Source of the DNA: Lunularia cruciata
Taxonomy: Eukaryota > Streptophyta > Marchantiopsida > Lunulariales > Lunulariaceae
DNA: 64,000 nt
Assembly: GCA_948567375.1 (NCBI GenBank)
Contig: OX419760.1
Coordinates: 13,578,001 to 13,642,000, forward strand
Direction: 5' to 3'
A model generated the notes under the pieces. The model did no database searches, was not told where the DNA came from, and saw only the letters and a list, made by a program, of their open reading frames with translations. A program made the position numbers and the translations under genes. Positions 12,581 through 24,563 of this stretch are shown one piece after another. Each line of letters starts with the position of its first letter. Position 1 is the stretch's first letter.

Positions 12581-14255
12581 ATGATGATGCGCTCTGGATA
12601 CGATAGGATTCAATTTCGTGTGCTCGGTCTGGCCACGGTGGCGGTGCTTCTTTTCTCCGGGTTGCAAGTCTGTAGATCTTCTGCTGGTAAATTTCTGTCT
12701 TGGAACCTTGCTTCTTGTTGGTTTACGTCTGGCTCGATCATAAAACTTAAACTAGCAGCATATACGTGTTATCAATTTGACATGATCTCAAATCAAAATC
12801 CTGAGACATCGATATCAAGTGGTGATGAGATTTATCGCTAGATAACCAGCTCTGTAATAAAAGGGATATCAGGGCCAGTGCAAGAAAAAACTCCAAGGAG
12901 ATTCTTGTTGCTATGGAACACTAGCGTGCCAAATGCCTGGACAAAATGGTCCTGTTCGGTGGCGACCTTCTAATTGTTGAAGAAGGCACTAGAAAAGCAT
13001 GAAAGTGTCAGAATCATGGTTATTGCTAGTGCAAACTGGAGACTCGTGGATGTATAGAAGGAGACTGCACATGCATGTTCGCTCACCAATTTGCATGATC
13101 ATGAAAGAGGGTTCATTGGCCATTATCTCTCGATAATCGTCAATGAACCTCTCAATCAGAAACTTTCAGATCTCTCGATCTGAAAACTTCTATATGCTAG
13201 TCAATCTATAGTCGAGAGGAGGAACAATACAGCCTTTCTAAATCTCTCATCAGTTGCATTTACCTATTGTCGCGAACTGTTGTACAGATGAAGTGTTGAC
13301 AGCGAGGAAATTTTTATCTTGTAGTAACACAAGCTCCTGCGGAACTCAGAAGGTACGTCCATGACTATCCAATGCATTCGATGGATATGCATCCTGAAGC
13401 GACACATGCGTATACGTTTCTTGATAGCATAGAAGTTTTCAAGTGAAGGCCCACGCCATAGTTGCACTTGTATTGCGAGCTCGAGCATTCTCGATCAGAG
13501 TCGAAATGTGAACATAATTTCGGATTCACCAGCTGTAATATATAAAAGCTCTGGGGAAGTGATTGTGACCACATTATATGCGCGGCAACAGTGACCACTA
13601 TCCGCATCCACTTGCTGAATTCTCATGCATCATTTCATTTCGCTCGTCAGACTCTTAATTACGTCAATCTACAGTAGATGTTTCACGGCATCGCTTAGCC
13701 AGCCGGCTTGATGCATTGTTGATGATAAATCTCATACATCATAAATCATGCCCAAGTTTACAGTTGATTTCGGGATTTTGTGCGTGCTCCAATCGACGGC
13801 CGTGGGGAATGCAGAATTCTTAGTCAGGCCGGGTCAGGCGATTGGTGTCAGCTTTTGACAATGCATGTCACCGAGTCTGTTCTTTTGTCTTGATGCTCGT
13901 ACTGTTATTCATCTACATATTCATCATGAACGGCCATTGCATCTTGGAGTGATATTCACACTTGCTGTCTAGCTTGTGCTGACAATAAACGACTTGGCGT
14001 AACTTCCTCATTTTATGTAACACTAATCTGCAGGGGAGAGTAAAGGAACGGACGGTCGTTTTTGGACGTGGATTTCCTAACACACGGTGTTCGAGGTACG
14101 CGATCAAGCTTAAGCATGAGTCCGCTGAGTTCGATTTGACTGTTCTTGAGGAAAGAAGTCCAAGGATATCGATGCTTGCCCTCACCAAAGTTGACCGTGC
14201 ACCTCCACCACCCAGAGAAGTTGAGCCCGGACCAACACCTGCAAAATCCATGTAG
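12581..14255 (+). CDS. Candidate small secreted protein, three exons
   Basis: The start is ATG at 12581. The first 35 codons give a good signal-peptide profile: charged start MMMRSGYDRIQFR, then the hydrophobic core VLGLATVAVLLFSGL, then a polar region ending near RSSAG, followed by GTAAAT at 12687. A proposed exon 2 (12873-12958) follows a CAG and ends before GTGGCG. Exon 3 (14034-14255) follows CTGCAG, is open for 73 codons and ends at TAG with the proline-rich tail RAPPPPREVEPGPTPAKSM. The exon lengths 106, 86 and 222 keep one frame and predict 137 residues. I do not recognise the family. Exons 1 and 3 are fair; exon 2 is the weakest part. Alternatively these are unrelated open segments. 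Confidence 0.35.
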
Positions 14256-14909
14256 AGGGAATTGTGCTGGTTTTCATCCTCATCGCTTCACGGTTTATCC
14301 CTTGCTATGTCTCCCTCTAGTGATTGAAATCAGAATGGCATCAAGTGACTTTATCTGATACGCGCATTGCCATGAATGAGCGCTCAGGCTACCTAAAGAT
14401 GCACAAAGCATATTACCAAATACTGTGTATTCTGTCCAAACTCCAAATGAAGGGTTGAACAGGAACTGAAAATTCCTGTCTTGCAAAGAACTAACTCACT
14501 TATCAACTCCCAACGTGAACTTGAAGTCAACTGTGGCCCAGTAGGACTGATCAATGTTAAACACATGATTACAAACGGCCAGCAATGGGAGATTCTAAGG
14601 CACACAGCCTGCCATAAAATGAAATTAAAAAAATGAACTACCATAAAAAATCGGTGACAACAGTGGTTGGTCTATGGCCAGATATAGGTGCGGGGATGTG
14701 GTTCTACTTTGTACACACTTGCAATAGCGTCTTGATCAGAACTAGTATGAGAACAGGTCCGATAGGTCTGAGCTAAAAGCCTAAAGCTGTATGTATGTCA
14801 ACCAATTCTCAACTGTGAGATCTCGTATATAAAATCTAGGAACGTCAACCAAGATCGATAGATTCCTCCTCTTGATTATATATTTAAGCTTTGCGTCTGG
14901 ACTATCATT

Positions 14910-15151
14910 TCAGTTGGGCTCATCTGGGCTACCGATGTCGCGAAGATCAGTTCGTTTATTAACTTGCACTAAACCCTCCAATTCCAGCTGCAGTGCCCGC
15001 AAATTCTCTAGCATGTCTCGTCGTACACTTGAAATACACCACATAATCAAATTATCCACTCGTCTATCCGTTCCATATTGGTGGCCCCGGCTGGGATATA
15101 CCGGCCATTTGCGAGTACCGTGGCAAGCACCGATCCAATCGCCTTCGATGT
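14910..15151 (-). CDS. Candidate terminal exon, unknown protein (partial)
   Basis: The frame is open from about 15151 down to the TGA at 14910-14912 (roughly 80 codons). It contains DWIGACHGTRKWPVYPSRGH and ends with the helical, charged stretch RRDMLENLRALQLELEGLVQ followed by NKRTDLRDIGSPDEPN. A possible acceptor (GTGAG) lies just upstream at 15152. An overlapping frame starting at an ATG near 15185 is also open for about 40 codons, so the exon boundary is unsettled. Minus-strand open sequence at 15814-15680, which ends before GTACGC, could be an upstream exon. No family is recognised. Confidence 0.28.
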
Positions 15152-15849
15152 CTCACAGCCTGCATATCAGCTGTAGCCATCGTTACTCCACAACTGTCCT
15201 CCAGTGTGCAGCCACGGTACAATTCAGTAACAACAGCAAAGCGTATACTTGACGACAGTGGTTGTACAAGAACTATCCATCTTTCAGCTTGATGCTACAC
15301 ACTGATGGCGAGTCGTCAGACCGTAGTGCTCACAAAGGACGCAATCAGTATGCAGAGAATCGTGGATCAGATGAAAATGTGAGTTAGAAGCCCAAGAGAA
15401 GAATTTTGTAAGTTCGAAAACTGGTGGTGCTTAACACAGGGCAGTTACAGATTTATACCAGTTTTGCAAGCCAGGATGCAGCGTAACGAGGATCTAATAT
15501 TGTCTGCTTCACGTGAAACAAGTGAGATTGTTATTGCTCCATTAAACACCAAATCAAAACCCAAAGTTTAGCTTCTGTACATATGCATGCTGATAGATCC
15601 AATTTTTGTTGAGAGAAATGCCTCCGGAGATTGCCGAGATCCTCTTGATACTAGAAATTTCTGCAGGTCCAGCGTACCTTTGCTCAACTTGAAGAAGAAG
15701 CCGAAATCCCATAGCAGTCAACGCATCGACTCTGCACCAGTACATATAACTGTACTGCAAACGATAGGCGACAAGCGGATGGTGCTCCATTGATCTAGAG
15801 TTGTGCTTTGGCATACATGCTTACTAGATATACTCTGAGTCTACAGTGC

Positions 15850-16950
15850 TGAAATCCTGAACAAGTTCTTATAGTTGGCTTCACATACTTGTTCATTTAA
15901 GAACTCGATCCCCAATTGAGTATCTCGGATTACTTTTAATAGTCATATACGTGCAATATTGAGTGTACTGGCTTTATTCGCACTAGCTTTATTAGTTTGT
16001 ACGCGCATTATTGCACATATATATTGATAAAGCTTGTAATATTTGCATTGCATCGTGTTTGATGTCTGTTTGATCACATATATTGTTGTGTCACCAACAA
16101 GAGTGCATGATATTCCCAGAGACTTCAGTCTCGACTAATGTAGGTCGTGGGTGCCACGATTGTCCATGAAAGGGGTATGAAACCACATTGTATATTAATT
16201 TTTGTCATTGAATGCCTTCTTCAATATGGTATCAAAGTACGGTCTTTAGTTATTAAAAAATTGTTTAATTATTAATATATAGAACGTTAGTTGGCGTCGA
16301 TAAGAAGCGCACAAGTTAGATAGCAGCAATGATACCATCTAGAAATTGAATATAAAGATTATTTTGAACTCAAATTTCTTGTAAGAGGTTGTTATTGGAG
16401 AGGCATCGATAGACGAGAAAAGAGATATTTCTTGCGTTCTCCATCATTCAAGCATCTAATAAAGATTTTAAATTTCTACATGATGTAATATTATGACTGG
16501 CAGTAAAATTCTGGATATTTTCATGAGAAAATATGACGCTAATATATAATGCTAAATTGCTCCTAATGTACCAACAGCTAGTGAGAGTTGGTATGGAAGG
16601 AGGAAGGATGTTCTATTGCCAAACATCTCATATAAACCAAGATACCAACACATTATAGACTTACTCATGAGGAGAATCTGACCTCCTTCTTATTTTCACT
16701 CTAATTGCAGGGAAAGTGGTCATCAGATACTCATATGAAAAAGATATTCCTACTTAAAATTGCAGTCACAAAACCAGAACTTCCCCACTTTGAAACATGT
16801 CGGTGTATTTAGTTCCCCTACCAGCCATTCCTTGGATTGATATAAGAACGTGATATTGAACGAACATGTGGTGTTGGCTGCCCATTGGTGGAAGATTGCC
16901 TATATAAAACACACAAGGAAAATGAAATCCCTATAATGATGCCTTTAAAT
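15850..16950. other. Intergenic stretch without recognised features
   Basis: I see no convincing coding segment on either strand. The sequence is AT-rich and leads into the three-copy repeat family that begins near 16950. Confidence 0.5.
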
Positions 16951-17215
16951 ATTCTTCGTGGAATAACCTCCTTTGCCTAATTTATAGGGGGATTTCAATC
17001 ATCCCGAGATATTTCCCCGACCTTCAAATTTATCCCTGGAATGATTTCCTGTATATATACCTCAATATATGCAGAGCGAACATTTTGTCCTACGTAGGTA
17101 ATGATCATTTTATCTTGGGTCCAAGATGAATGTTGGCAACCGAGAAAATACCAGATTATCTACATGTTTTTCCTTACAACGTGTGACGTCTGCAGTGGTG
17201 GATTTGGGATATTCC
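16950..17215 (+). repeat. Degenerate dispersed repeat, copy I
   Basis: The order of blocks is ATTC..CGTGGAA-AACCTC, TTTGCC, TTTC(A/T)ATCAT, TATTTCCC(C)GAC, an A/T stretch with TATATAT, CATTTTGTCCTACGTAGGTAATG.TCATT, ATACCAGATTATC, and ACGTGT. Copies II and III show the same order with scattered changes and gaps. It is not coding and I do not recognise the family. Confidence 0.55.
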
Positions 17216-17273
17216 TCTCTGTAAATCATACATCGGAAAAAATTAAAACCGTTAGATTGATTGATACAGGTAG

Positions 17274-17555
17274 ATATTCCACGTAGAAGAACCTCATTTC
17301 CTTAATTCGTATCATTCCGATATGAAGGATTTCTATCCTTCCAATATGTTCCCGACATTCAAATTTATTTCTACAATGTTTTCTTCTATAGATACCTTGA
17401 TATATATGAGGGGGAAACATTTTATACCGCATAGGTGATGCTCATTTCTCTACCTCCACCGTAAATCTCCAACTTTAATATCGGGAAATGAAAGTATACC
17501 AGATTATCAAACTTGTTTTTATTGCCACGTGTTGCCTCCTCATTGGCAGGGGCAT
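17274..17555 (+). repeat. Degenerate dispersed repeat, copy II
   Basis: This copy lies directly downstream of copy I and shares ATTCAAATTTAT, AACATTTTATACCGCATAGG, GATGCTCATTTCTCTACC, ATACCAGATTATC and GCCACGTGTTGCC with it or with copy III. It ends just before the LINE fragment at 17550. Confidence 0.55.
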
Positions 17556-18310
17556 TTAATATGATAATCTCTTGTGCACTCTTGGTCCCAACTTGTCTAA
17601 CTTAATGTCCATAGCTCTATATAACTCCAAGGTTAGAGGAACAAAGAGGGAACCTTGTTGCATACCTCTATATTTGGAGATTTTGTATACCTTTGTTCCA
17701 TAAGGAACAAAGAGGATGAGTAATCACTCCCTTGAAAACCGCATCACAGGTAGGGTATGTGACCACATCATCCGCCATGATTACATATCATCTCGGTCCA
17801 AATATAAATCTGCTCCAAAATGTGTTGTTTATAAAGAATACAAATGCTCCCTCCAAGCTATCTGCTTTCTCTCGCCATAGCAAACACTATATATCTCATA
17901 TGGTATCATATATCTCACATGGTATCATAGGTAACTATCCTCCAAATATAAATCTGCTCCAACATGTGTTGTTTATAAAGAATACAAATGCTCCCTCCAA
18001 GCTATCTGCTTTCTCTCACCATAGCAAACACTATATATCTCACATGGTATCATAAGTAACTATCCTCTGCTCTCTATAAAAGCTCTGTAGTGCGAATCAC
18101 GGTTGTATCTAGTGTAAAACCAAATCCTAGAACTACTGTCCTCTGTTCTCTATAAAGGCTCCCGCATATCATATGAACTCGCTGTCGTATCTAGTGTAAA
18201 ACCACGTCCTAGAACTACATCTAGGATTCTTATCGCGATGGAGAAAGTGGCTGGTGCGAACTGGGCGGTTGTATGAACAGGTCGCGGTGGAGGAAGTGGC
18301 TGGTGAGAAA
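17550..18310 (-). mobile_element. LINE fragment (3' coding part) with internal tandem duplications
   Basis: The segment parallels 770-1310 of LINE copy 1 in the same orientation: CTCTTGTGCACTC, CTCTATATAACTCCAAGG.TAGAGGAACAAAGAG, CTCCCTCCAAGCTA, CCATAGCAAACACTATAT and GAGAAAGTGGCTGGTGCGA. Within it a unit of about 144 bp starts at 17797 and again at 17941. A second unit of about 80 bp starts at 18059 and again at 18139. A third short unit (GTGGCTGGTG) repeats near 18250 and 18295. The duplications arose after or during insertion and make the copy non-functional. Confidence 0.65.
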
Positions 18311-18821
18311 TGGGATTTTGTATGACCAGGCAGTATTGCGGTGAAATAGTTACCGAGTGTTCTTCGCCCGGTATTCTTGGTATTCTTACGTCTTTCCCGT
18401 CCTCAGGAAGATATCTCATTTGAGACGATAGATGCCAGAGCAATTTGCAGGTCTATGACGAGATGCTGACATTCTCGGGAAATATGCAAGCTGTTGTCAT
18501 TGGCAACTTCGCAATGATCTTGTCAGTCCGATGCTTTAAATCCAAATGCCGAATTCTCTGGGGCGTTGTCACTTGCACGCAGTAACATCGCCCAACTGCA
18601 AGCCACACAACAGGCCTCTCGCCAAACAAATAGAAACCTGAAAAGAACTCGGAAATGTCCTGCCGTGGCCACGTGGCAGTTTCTTATCTTATGTACGTAG
18701 CTCGTTTTGAGAATGAAACGTCTGAATCCGATCGTGCGGTTCTTTTGGAATCTCTGCGATCCATGTAAGATACTAGTTGTCTATGTCAATATAAGTTGTA
18801 TTCTATTCATATAGACAATCA

Positions 18822-19080
18822 TTCACGTGAAAGAAACTCATTTGCCTTATTTATTTACGGGTTTCTATCATCCTGGTATATTTCCCGACAAAATTTTTTT
18901 TTAGCTCTACAGTCCTGTCCTACATGTATTATTTGCTACATGCAGGGGATATATTTCATCCCACGTAGGTAATGCTCATTCCCCTACTTTCCGTTCTTGG
19001 GTTTCCAAGTTATATCTACCCAAAGGGAAATTAAAAAGCGACTATCTGCCACACGTTGTCCTTTCTTTTGGTTGTTTGAT
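18822..19080 (+). repeat. Degenerate dispersed repeat, copy III
   Basis: This third copy shares CATTCACGTG, AACTCATTTGCC, TTTCTATCATCC.GGTATATTTCCCGAC, CCCACGTAGGTAATGCTCATTCC and CCACACGTTGTCC with copies I and II. The 1.3 kb separating it from copy II holds the LINE fragment plus unrelated DNA. Confidence 0.55.
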
Positions 19081-19339
19081 GGAATCTCTCTATAAAGTTA
19101 ACGGATCGTGGTCACTCTTTGACCTTTACTAAAGTGAATGAAAAGATAAAGTGAAATGCACGAGCGTCCCATATAAAATGAGATAGAATCATGAGTAACG
19201 CGTGAAGAATATCGACACAAAGCTGGGTTGAGACGCCGAGTACTGCTCTATACATGATCTGATATGCCTCGCAGATCTCACTATCACATAGTGGAATATG
19301 CGATTTATTTCCGTCATACGTTACAATTTGAGTTCAGGA

Positions 19340-22300
19340 TCACGAATCCATGCGCTCATCAAGATCAAAAATATATTCTACATCCACTATTTTCCAATTT
19401 ATATGTTTCTTTAGGGGATCTACGTACTGAATGATACGGCTAAGAGCAATGTAGCCATAAGCTATACGGGCAAATCCTGCTTCATTGCCAGGGTCCATCC
19501 TCATAAGCCCGTTCAACTCTTGCTCCTCATTGGTTTCTGATATCATCGACCTACATAAGTATGAAGACAGTTGAGGAGACAGCACTGCGATACAATATGA
19601 TAAGAAACCATGTGCACGATTGCTTGATCTAGAGTAAGGAAAAGTATACACATGAAGCAAGATGTCAGAAATTTCTTACAGGAGAGATGAAACTTACCAG
19701 TACTTGGGTTTGATACGAAGCCATTCCTCGTATGATCTACCACTGGAATCAAAGTAACGATGCAAACGGTTTGCATCAAGCCAGCCTCTCCGGGTGGCAG
19801 GAAATTCCAGCAAAGATTGTCCAGTCAATTCACCCCTTACAGTAAGCTTGTGCAGTTTGGTCTTCCGTGTATACGCTGGAAGAAAGTACAACAGGAAAAA
19901 CCATTCAGCAAGTACAGTTAACATCAACCAGCTTTCAATTATGATCTACCTCAATTGAAATAGCAATATGAAAAGGTAAAGATAATGACTTTCTAACCTC
20001 TGACATCTTTGGGGAGGTTGAATTCAAAATTCTTGCCTCCCAGGCATAAACCTTCGAGTCCACCATTCTTTAGGGTATTCTCCAACACAATCACCGGTGG
20101 CCATACCCCTGTTCTTGGAGCACAGGTTCTGGTGTGTACACTATGGCAAGTTCGGACATTCCCCGCTTTATCAAGTTCTATGAGATTGTTGATAGCTCTC
20201 GCATACCCGCGGTGCTCTGGTCTTTTGAATTCGGTTCCGTTCCAAGCATGGAGCATAAGGAACATCACGTCTGTGAATGTTGCTTTCTCTCTGGACACCC
20301 AAACCACTTAATCGTGAGTTGCAGAGCCAAATGACAATGATTGGTCGTTATCCAGAACAAAATTTCATGAAACAAAAGAAACCAGTTGTGCTATAACCGA
20401 AAAGCTTGTACCCTTTGGAAAAACATATATCGCAGTTCAATCTTATTCCATCCAAGAATTTCTGCTTCCACGAATGATCATCTTTGAATAGCCTGATGTA
20501 CTTGGATAGCGCAATTTGTTCTCTCTTTTCGCAATCTTCATTGTTGAAAGTCTCTTCATACACGGGATCCTCTAGATCCCGGTCAACCTCTAAAAGCAAG
20601 CTGCTCTCCCTGATAGATTTGGTCCTCTGCACCGAACATGCTTTTTGAACTAAAAGTGGTGGCTGCTCTGTTGTGCTGCGCTCAGCTTGCGCTCCATACA
20701 AAGGGGTTGGCCAGGAGGTTTTGGTCCGTTTTTGTAAACGGTTACTTTGGTAATCGCCCTCAATTTCATCTGTTTCGCTCAAACTTGGTCTAGAGGAACC
20801 TACCACTTCGCCATCGGTCCCTTGAAAATTGATCGGGACTTCAGCGCTAGCTTCTGGGCTACTTTCTGCTCTCCCACCATGCGACGATGATTGAGTTGTC
20901 GATTGAACTGGCTTAACTTTTCCTCGTCTAATTGATCCTGTCCCTGACGAGGAAAAGTCCACGATCTTTCCAACCATTTCATCATCAGTACCACAGGTAC
21001 GCTTCCGTTTCTTTTCCGTCGGTGTCAACCACATGCTCTCCTCGTCGGGTTCTCCAATGTGTCCAGGAAGAGAAAGCTCTTTTTCTTGCTGTTTGGTAAC
21101 TTCAACCACTTTTACCTCTATTAGAGGGGAAGAACGACGATCATACTTGATATTGTCGTTTTGAACGCCTCTGTTTTCTCCAAAGGCAATATCCTTGTAG
21201 TTCTCCATGAACTCAAAATAGAGGTCAGGTCTTGCTGTCGCCAGTTCGTCCCGCCATGTTACAACATGGACTTCTTCTGTCTCACTTAGGTTCTCTTTGA
21301 GATTCTGTCCAACTGGAGCATTGCCAGATTGGAGTAAATTCTCTTCGGAACAAGAACCATATTCCATTGCTCTCGTGAGCAAACTCCTGTTGCCAAGATC
21401 CGAACGCTCAAGAACTACAGAACTTGGATTCTCAAGCCATTGTAAGAAGATTGCCACTTCGTCTACCTGTAGAAGAATTTGTAGTTTCCACACACACTAG
21501 ACTTAGACACTGACATAAAACTTAGACGTGCTAATGTGGGTTAAAAGCCGAGATCAGGTGGTGAGATTCTCTGTTTATAACGCTCGTTACTGTAGTCCAT
21601 TTGTATTTTCTAGTGGAAACAAACACTGCATCAAAATAACTCAGCTTCAACTAACGATATAACATAGCTTGAGAAACATTGGAACGTATCATTTGCAGCT
21701 TACATTCCCAGCCTTTGGTGCAAACTTCCCCTTTGTTGTCGACTTGATTATGGATGCCTTTCCCTGCAATTAAGGAGGTCACAAATCTGTCTTGAGAACA
21801 CATTCTATTAAAGTACAATGTTTGATTTCCATTAAGTTTGACTTATTACATATCAGCCAAAAGAGAGCTGGAAATTACAATGTACGGAACCCATGGAAGA
21901 CTCGCATCATCAACCTGTACAAAAATAGAACCAATGACTTACATTTGCCAGGGCAAGTCGTTCCGGTACAAGACTCTGCGCCCCCTCCCTCGGATATCGA
22001 GCTGGCGAGTAATCCTTGGTGGGGGAGTAATTTCCGGAGGCATTGTTTCTGAATGCCGAGTTTTCGCCCATTCGGATGTCACTGCTGCCGAGGTGCTTGA
22101 GAGAGTCGACATCTGGACGACAAGAGGGATCACCGCCAGCTAGACGATTCAGGTTTGTGTATTCTTCCAAATTCCGTAGAAGGTCTTCCTCAGTCTCCAC
22201 TGGACTCTTCTCTCTCTATAAAAAGGGGCCCATAACTTATGTTTAGAAGAATTTGACGTTCATGGTTTCAGCTGAACTCAACACACATGAAGATGATTTA

Positions 22301-23640
22301 GTATCCTGTCGAACTCCACATCAGACTGCTAAGTCTCCTCGCATCAGTTTACTGTTACTACCAATTGGTCACACAAGACAGGCAAGAGACAGAAACGCAA
22401 CTCTTAGTCTGTCTGTAAGCTGCAAGACTAAAACATAATTTCAATCATTGCCTTGTTACAGAATCAAGAACTGGAGGAAGTATGTGCTTCTCTCCCTCCG
22501 AAAATCGGAAGTGGGGTTCTCAGCTGAGCAAGATTTTAGATGAAGTAATAGAACGCTTCTGGATCCTAGCCGAAAGATGATAACAGCGGAGATTATCAAG
22601 GTTTTTGGCACAAGCTTTGCTAGCGCAAGTTTTGGTACCAGACGCCGCATTCGATAAAGCTCTCCCTTCACATCCGATAGCTTTACAAGCGAGAAGATGA
22701 CTAGGTTGAGAGCAGAGCAGACAGAAGCTTTGCACGCCAACAATGATTGTCACAGAGAGCAGTAGAACTACAGACTCTGTAGAACTGCACATTCTACAGA
22801 GTCTGAGGAGCGGAGCAATTTTTGCTGAAGCTCCTTGCCAAAACGAATTTCGATTTGTTGATAATAAGTCGAGTCCAGCATTTGGCAATTCGGATGTGAT
22901 GCGCGCTTATCAAGAGCCTTGGCATTGAACTACAAGTCGTGAAACATTCAGGCGTGTGAAGAAGTACTAGGGTTGGCTAGTCCCTAACATTGTGGGTCCA
23001 TCGAGACTCAAGAGCTCACGGGTATATATACCTCGAGTCTTCCTTGATCTTGAACTGGAGACCGGTGAACAAAATTCACTTTGTTATCAGCAATCCTCCC
23101 AACTCTACTATATGGGCCAACGTAGCGGCCTCCGACATCCCTGGTAAAAGTCGACAGCACCTTCCACAGAGGCCTGGAGAAGCCTTCTCCCTGCTCTTTA
23201 AATCCTTGCGGCAGTAGGTCTTTAATTGTTGTTGGTATGGCGTGCTGCTGAGAATTATAATTCTCAACGAGGGAACCGTCTCTACAGTCTTCTTTCGATC
23301 CCACATCCAATCCACCTGTCCCGATGTGAAGACGGTAATTGTCCCCGGACTCGATTTCATCCCCTCTACCCATTGGCCGGGAGCTGGACCGCGGGGAATT
23401 CGTTCCAATCGAGCATTGAACGATTGGATGGCAAAACATTCTTGCAAATTCATTCAAAGATTCTTCTTCAGAGCTCTCCATGGAGTGGCCGAAGCTCTTT
23501 AGCACTTCACTTCTGTCAATCTCCAGAACCTTGAAGCATGGTTTAAACTCTTGCCCATTAAAAAGATGGCACAACTCCAAACCATAATAAGCTAACGCTC
23601 CGCGCACAAGCTTTTTCATACTCCTTTTCTCGTCCTCCAT
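19340..23640 (-). CDS. zf-XS / XS-domain protein (SGS3/FDM superfamily), seven exons
   Basis: Exons on the minus strand: 23640-23032, 22215-21943, 21763-21704, 21466-20412, 20290-19998, 19875-19698 and 19550-19340. All introns are GT-AG and every phase matches, giving 892 residues from ATG 23640 to TGA 19340. Residues 1-650 are mostly polar, Ser/Glu-rich and probably disordered, with a basic EKKRKRT near 465 that could be a nuclear signal. C659 and C662, then LHAW (H680) and H692, fit the zf-XS zinc finger. An XS-like domain follows from about 728 (VWPPVIVLENT) through LLEFPATRRGWLDANRL and SYEEW to a Tyr-Gly-Tyr near the end. XS proteins bind double-stranded RNA ends in trans-acting siRNA production and RNA-directed DNA methylation; that role is inferred from family. 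Unlike SGS3 or FDM proteins, no coiled coil or XH domain follows. Whether exon 1 belongs to this gene is the least certain point. Confidence 0.7.
22771..22805. repeat. Perfect 14-bp inverted repeat in the first intron of the XS gene
   Basis: CAGACTCTGTAGAA at 22771-22784 and its exact reverse complement at 22792-22805 flank the 7-base loop CTGCACA. It sits inside the long intron between exons 1 and 2, so it would form a hairpin in the pre-mRNA. Confidence 0.7.
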
Positions 23641-23649
23641 TGTGCATGC

Positions 23650-24560
23650 ATTCTACGTAAACGGAAGGAAGCAGCACAGACACGACAATCGTCCGAGATA
23701 AAGTGCTGCACTGCATGCATGCCTGTGCCCCAAATCACACAAGGCCTTCATGGTGGTCCAGACTCCAGACCTGCCTTCCCGGTGGACTACGTAGTTTGGC
23801 CTTGAGTGAGAAACACGTCATGCAGCGACCGTCAACAAACCACGGTCCTTACATTGACTCAAGAATCGCTAATGTAGTTGGTAAAACTCCAAGACTTTAC
23901 TTCGCCGGGCCTGGCGGAGACGCTTGAAATTTCCTCACTCCGGCATCATCGGACCGGCCCGTCGACGGTGAAGAAGGAAATGAGTGCCCACCAGGTCGGT
24001 AATACTGAAACCGGTGAAGCGTTTAACGACTGGAAATGCGTTTGTTTGAACCGGTACGGGTGAACGTTTGGTCTCGGCCTTGGCTCATCGGCAACCTGTA
24101 GTTTCGTGTCTGTCTAAACCGTTGCCGGTATGTGGTTCACTATATACCAATGAAACCTGAACGATCACACAACTACAGTACGATGAAATGCCCTTTGAGA
24201 ATACCAGGTCCAGTTCAGTAAAGAATAAGCAGTAAGGAACGTAACCACAGTTCATAATGTGCGTAAAGATGCCAGGATAGCTGGGAAACAAGGAAGGACG
24301 TCCGTCGATATTAACGTTCGTTGGACGAGGAAAGGATGGATCTCCGTAAGTCATCTTAGACGTAACTAAGATCGGGGCGAAGGCGTGGAAAATCATATCT
24401 TGCGATTCGATTATATTGTCTCCTGCTCTCATGATCTTCAATTTATACTCACTCTCTGGGCGGATGATGTCGTAATGACTCGTCAGAAGTTCGTAACACG
24501 ATTTTCCGCAATTTGATTCCCGACTCCCACTTCAAAAGTCAACTTTCGTAAAAGCTAATT
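23650..24560. other. Region upstream of the XS gene, no firm gene
   Basis: These 0.9 kb probably contain the XS gene promoter and 5' untranslated region. One minus-strand frame (ATG near 24432 to 24085, about 115 codons) is open, but it has no recognised domain and no clear splice context. I do not call it a gene. Confidence 0.4.
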
Positions 24561-24563
24561 CTC

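Noticed and set aside
17732..18055. 107-codon frame with two near-identical halves, looking like a repeat protein
   Set aside because: It is the antisense of a LINE fragment with a 144-bp tandem duplication; the repeat is at DNA level.
23008..23640. Exon 1 of the XS gene as a separate intronless gene ending at 23008
   Set aside because: A good donor (CTCGAG|GTATAT) lies 20 bases before the stop, and the next exon joins in phase, so a spliced model is preferred. It is not excluded.
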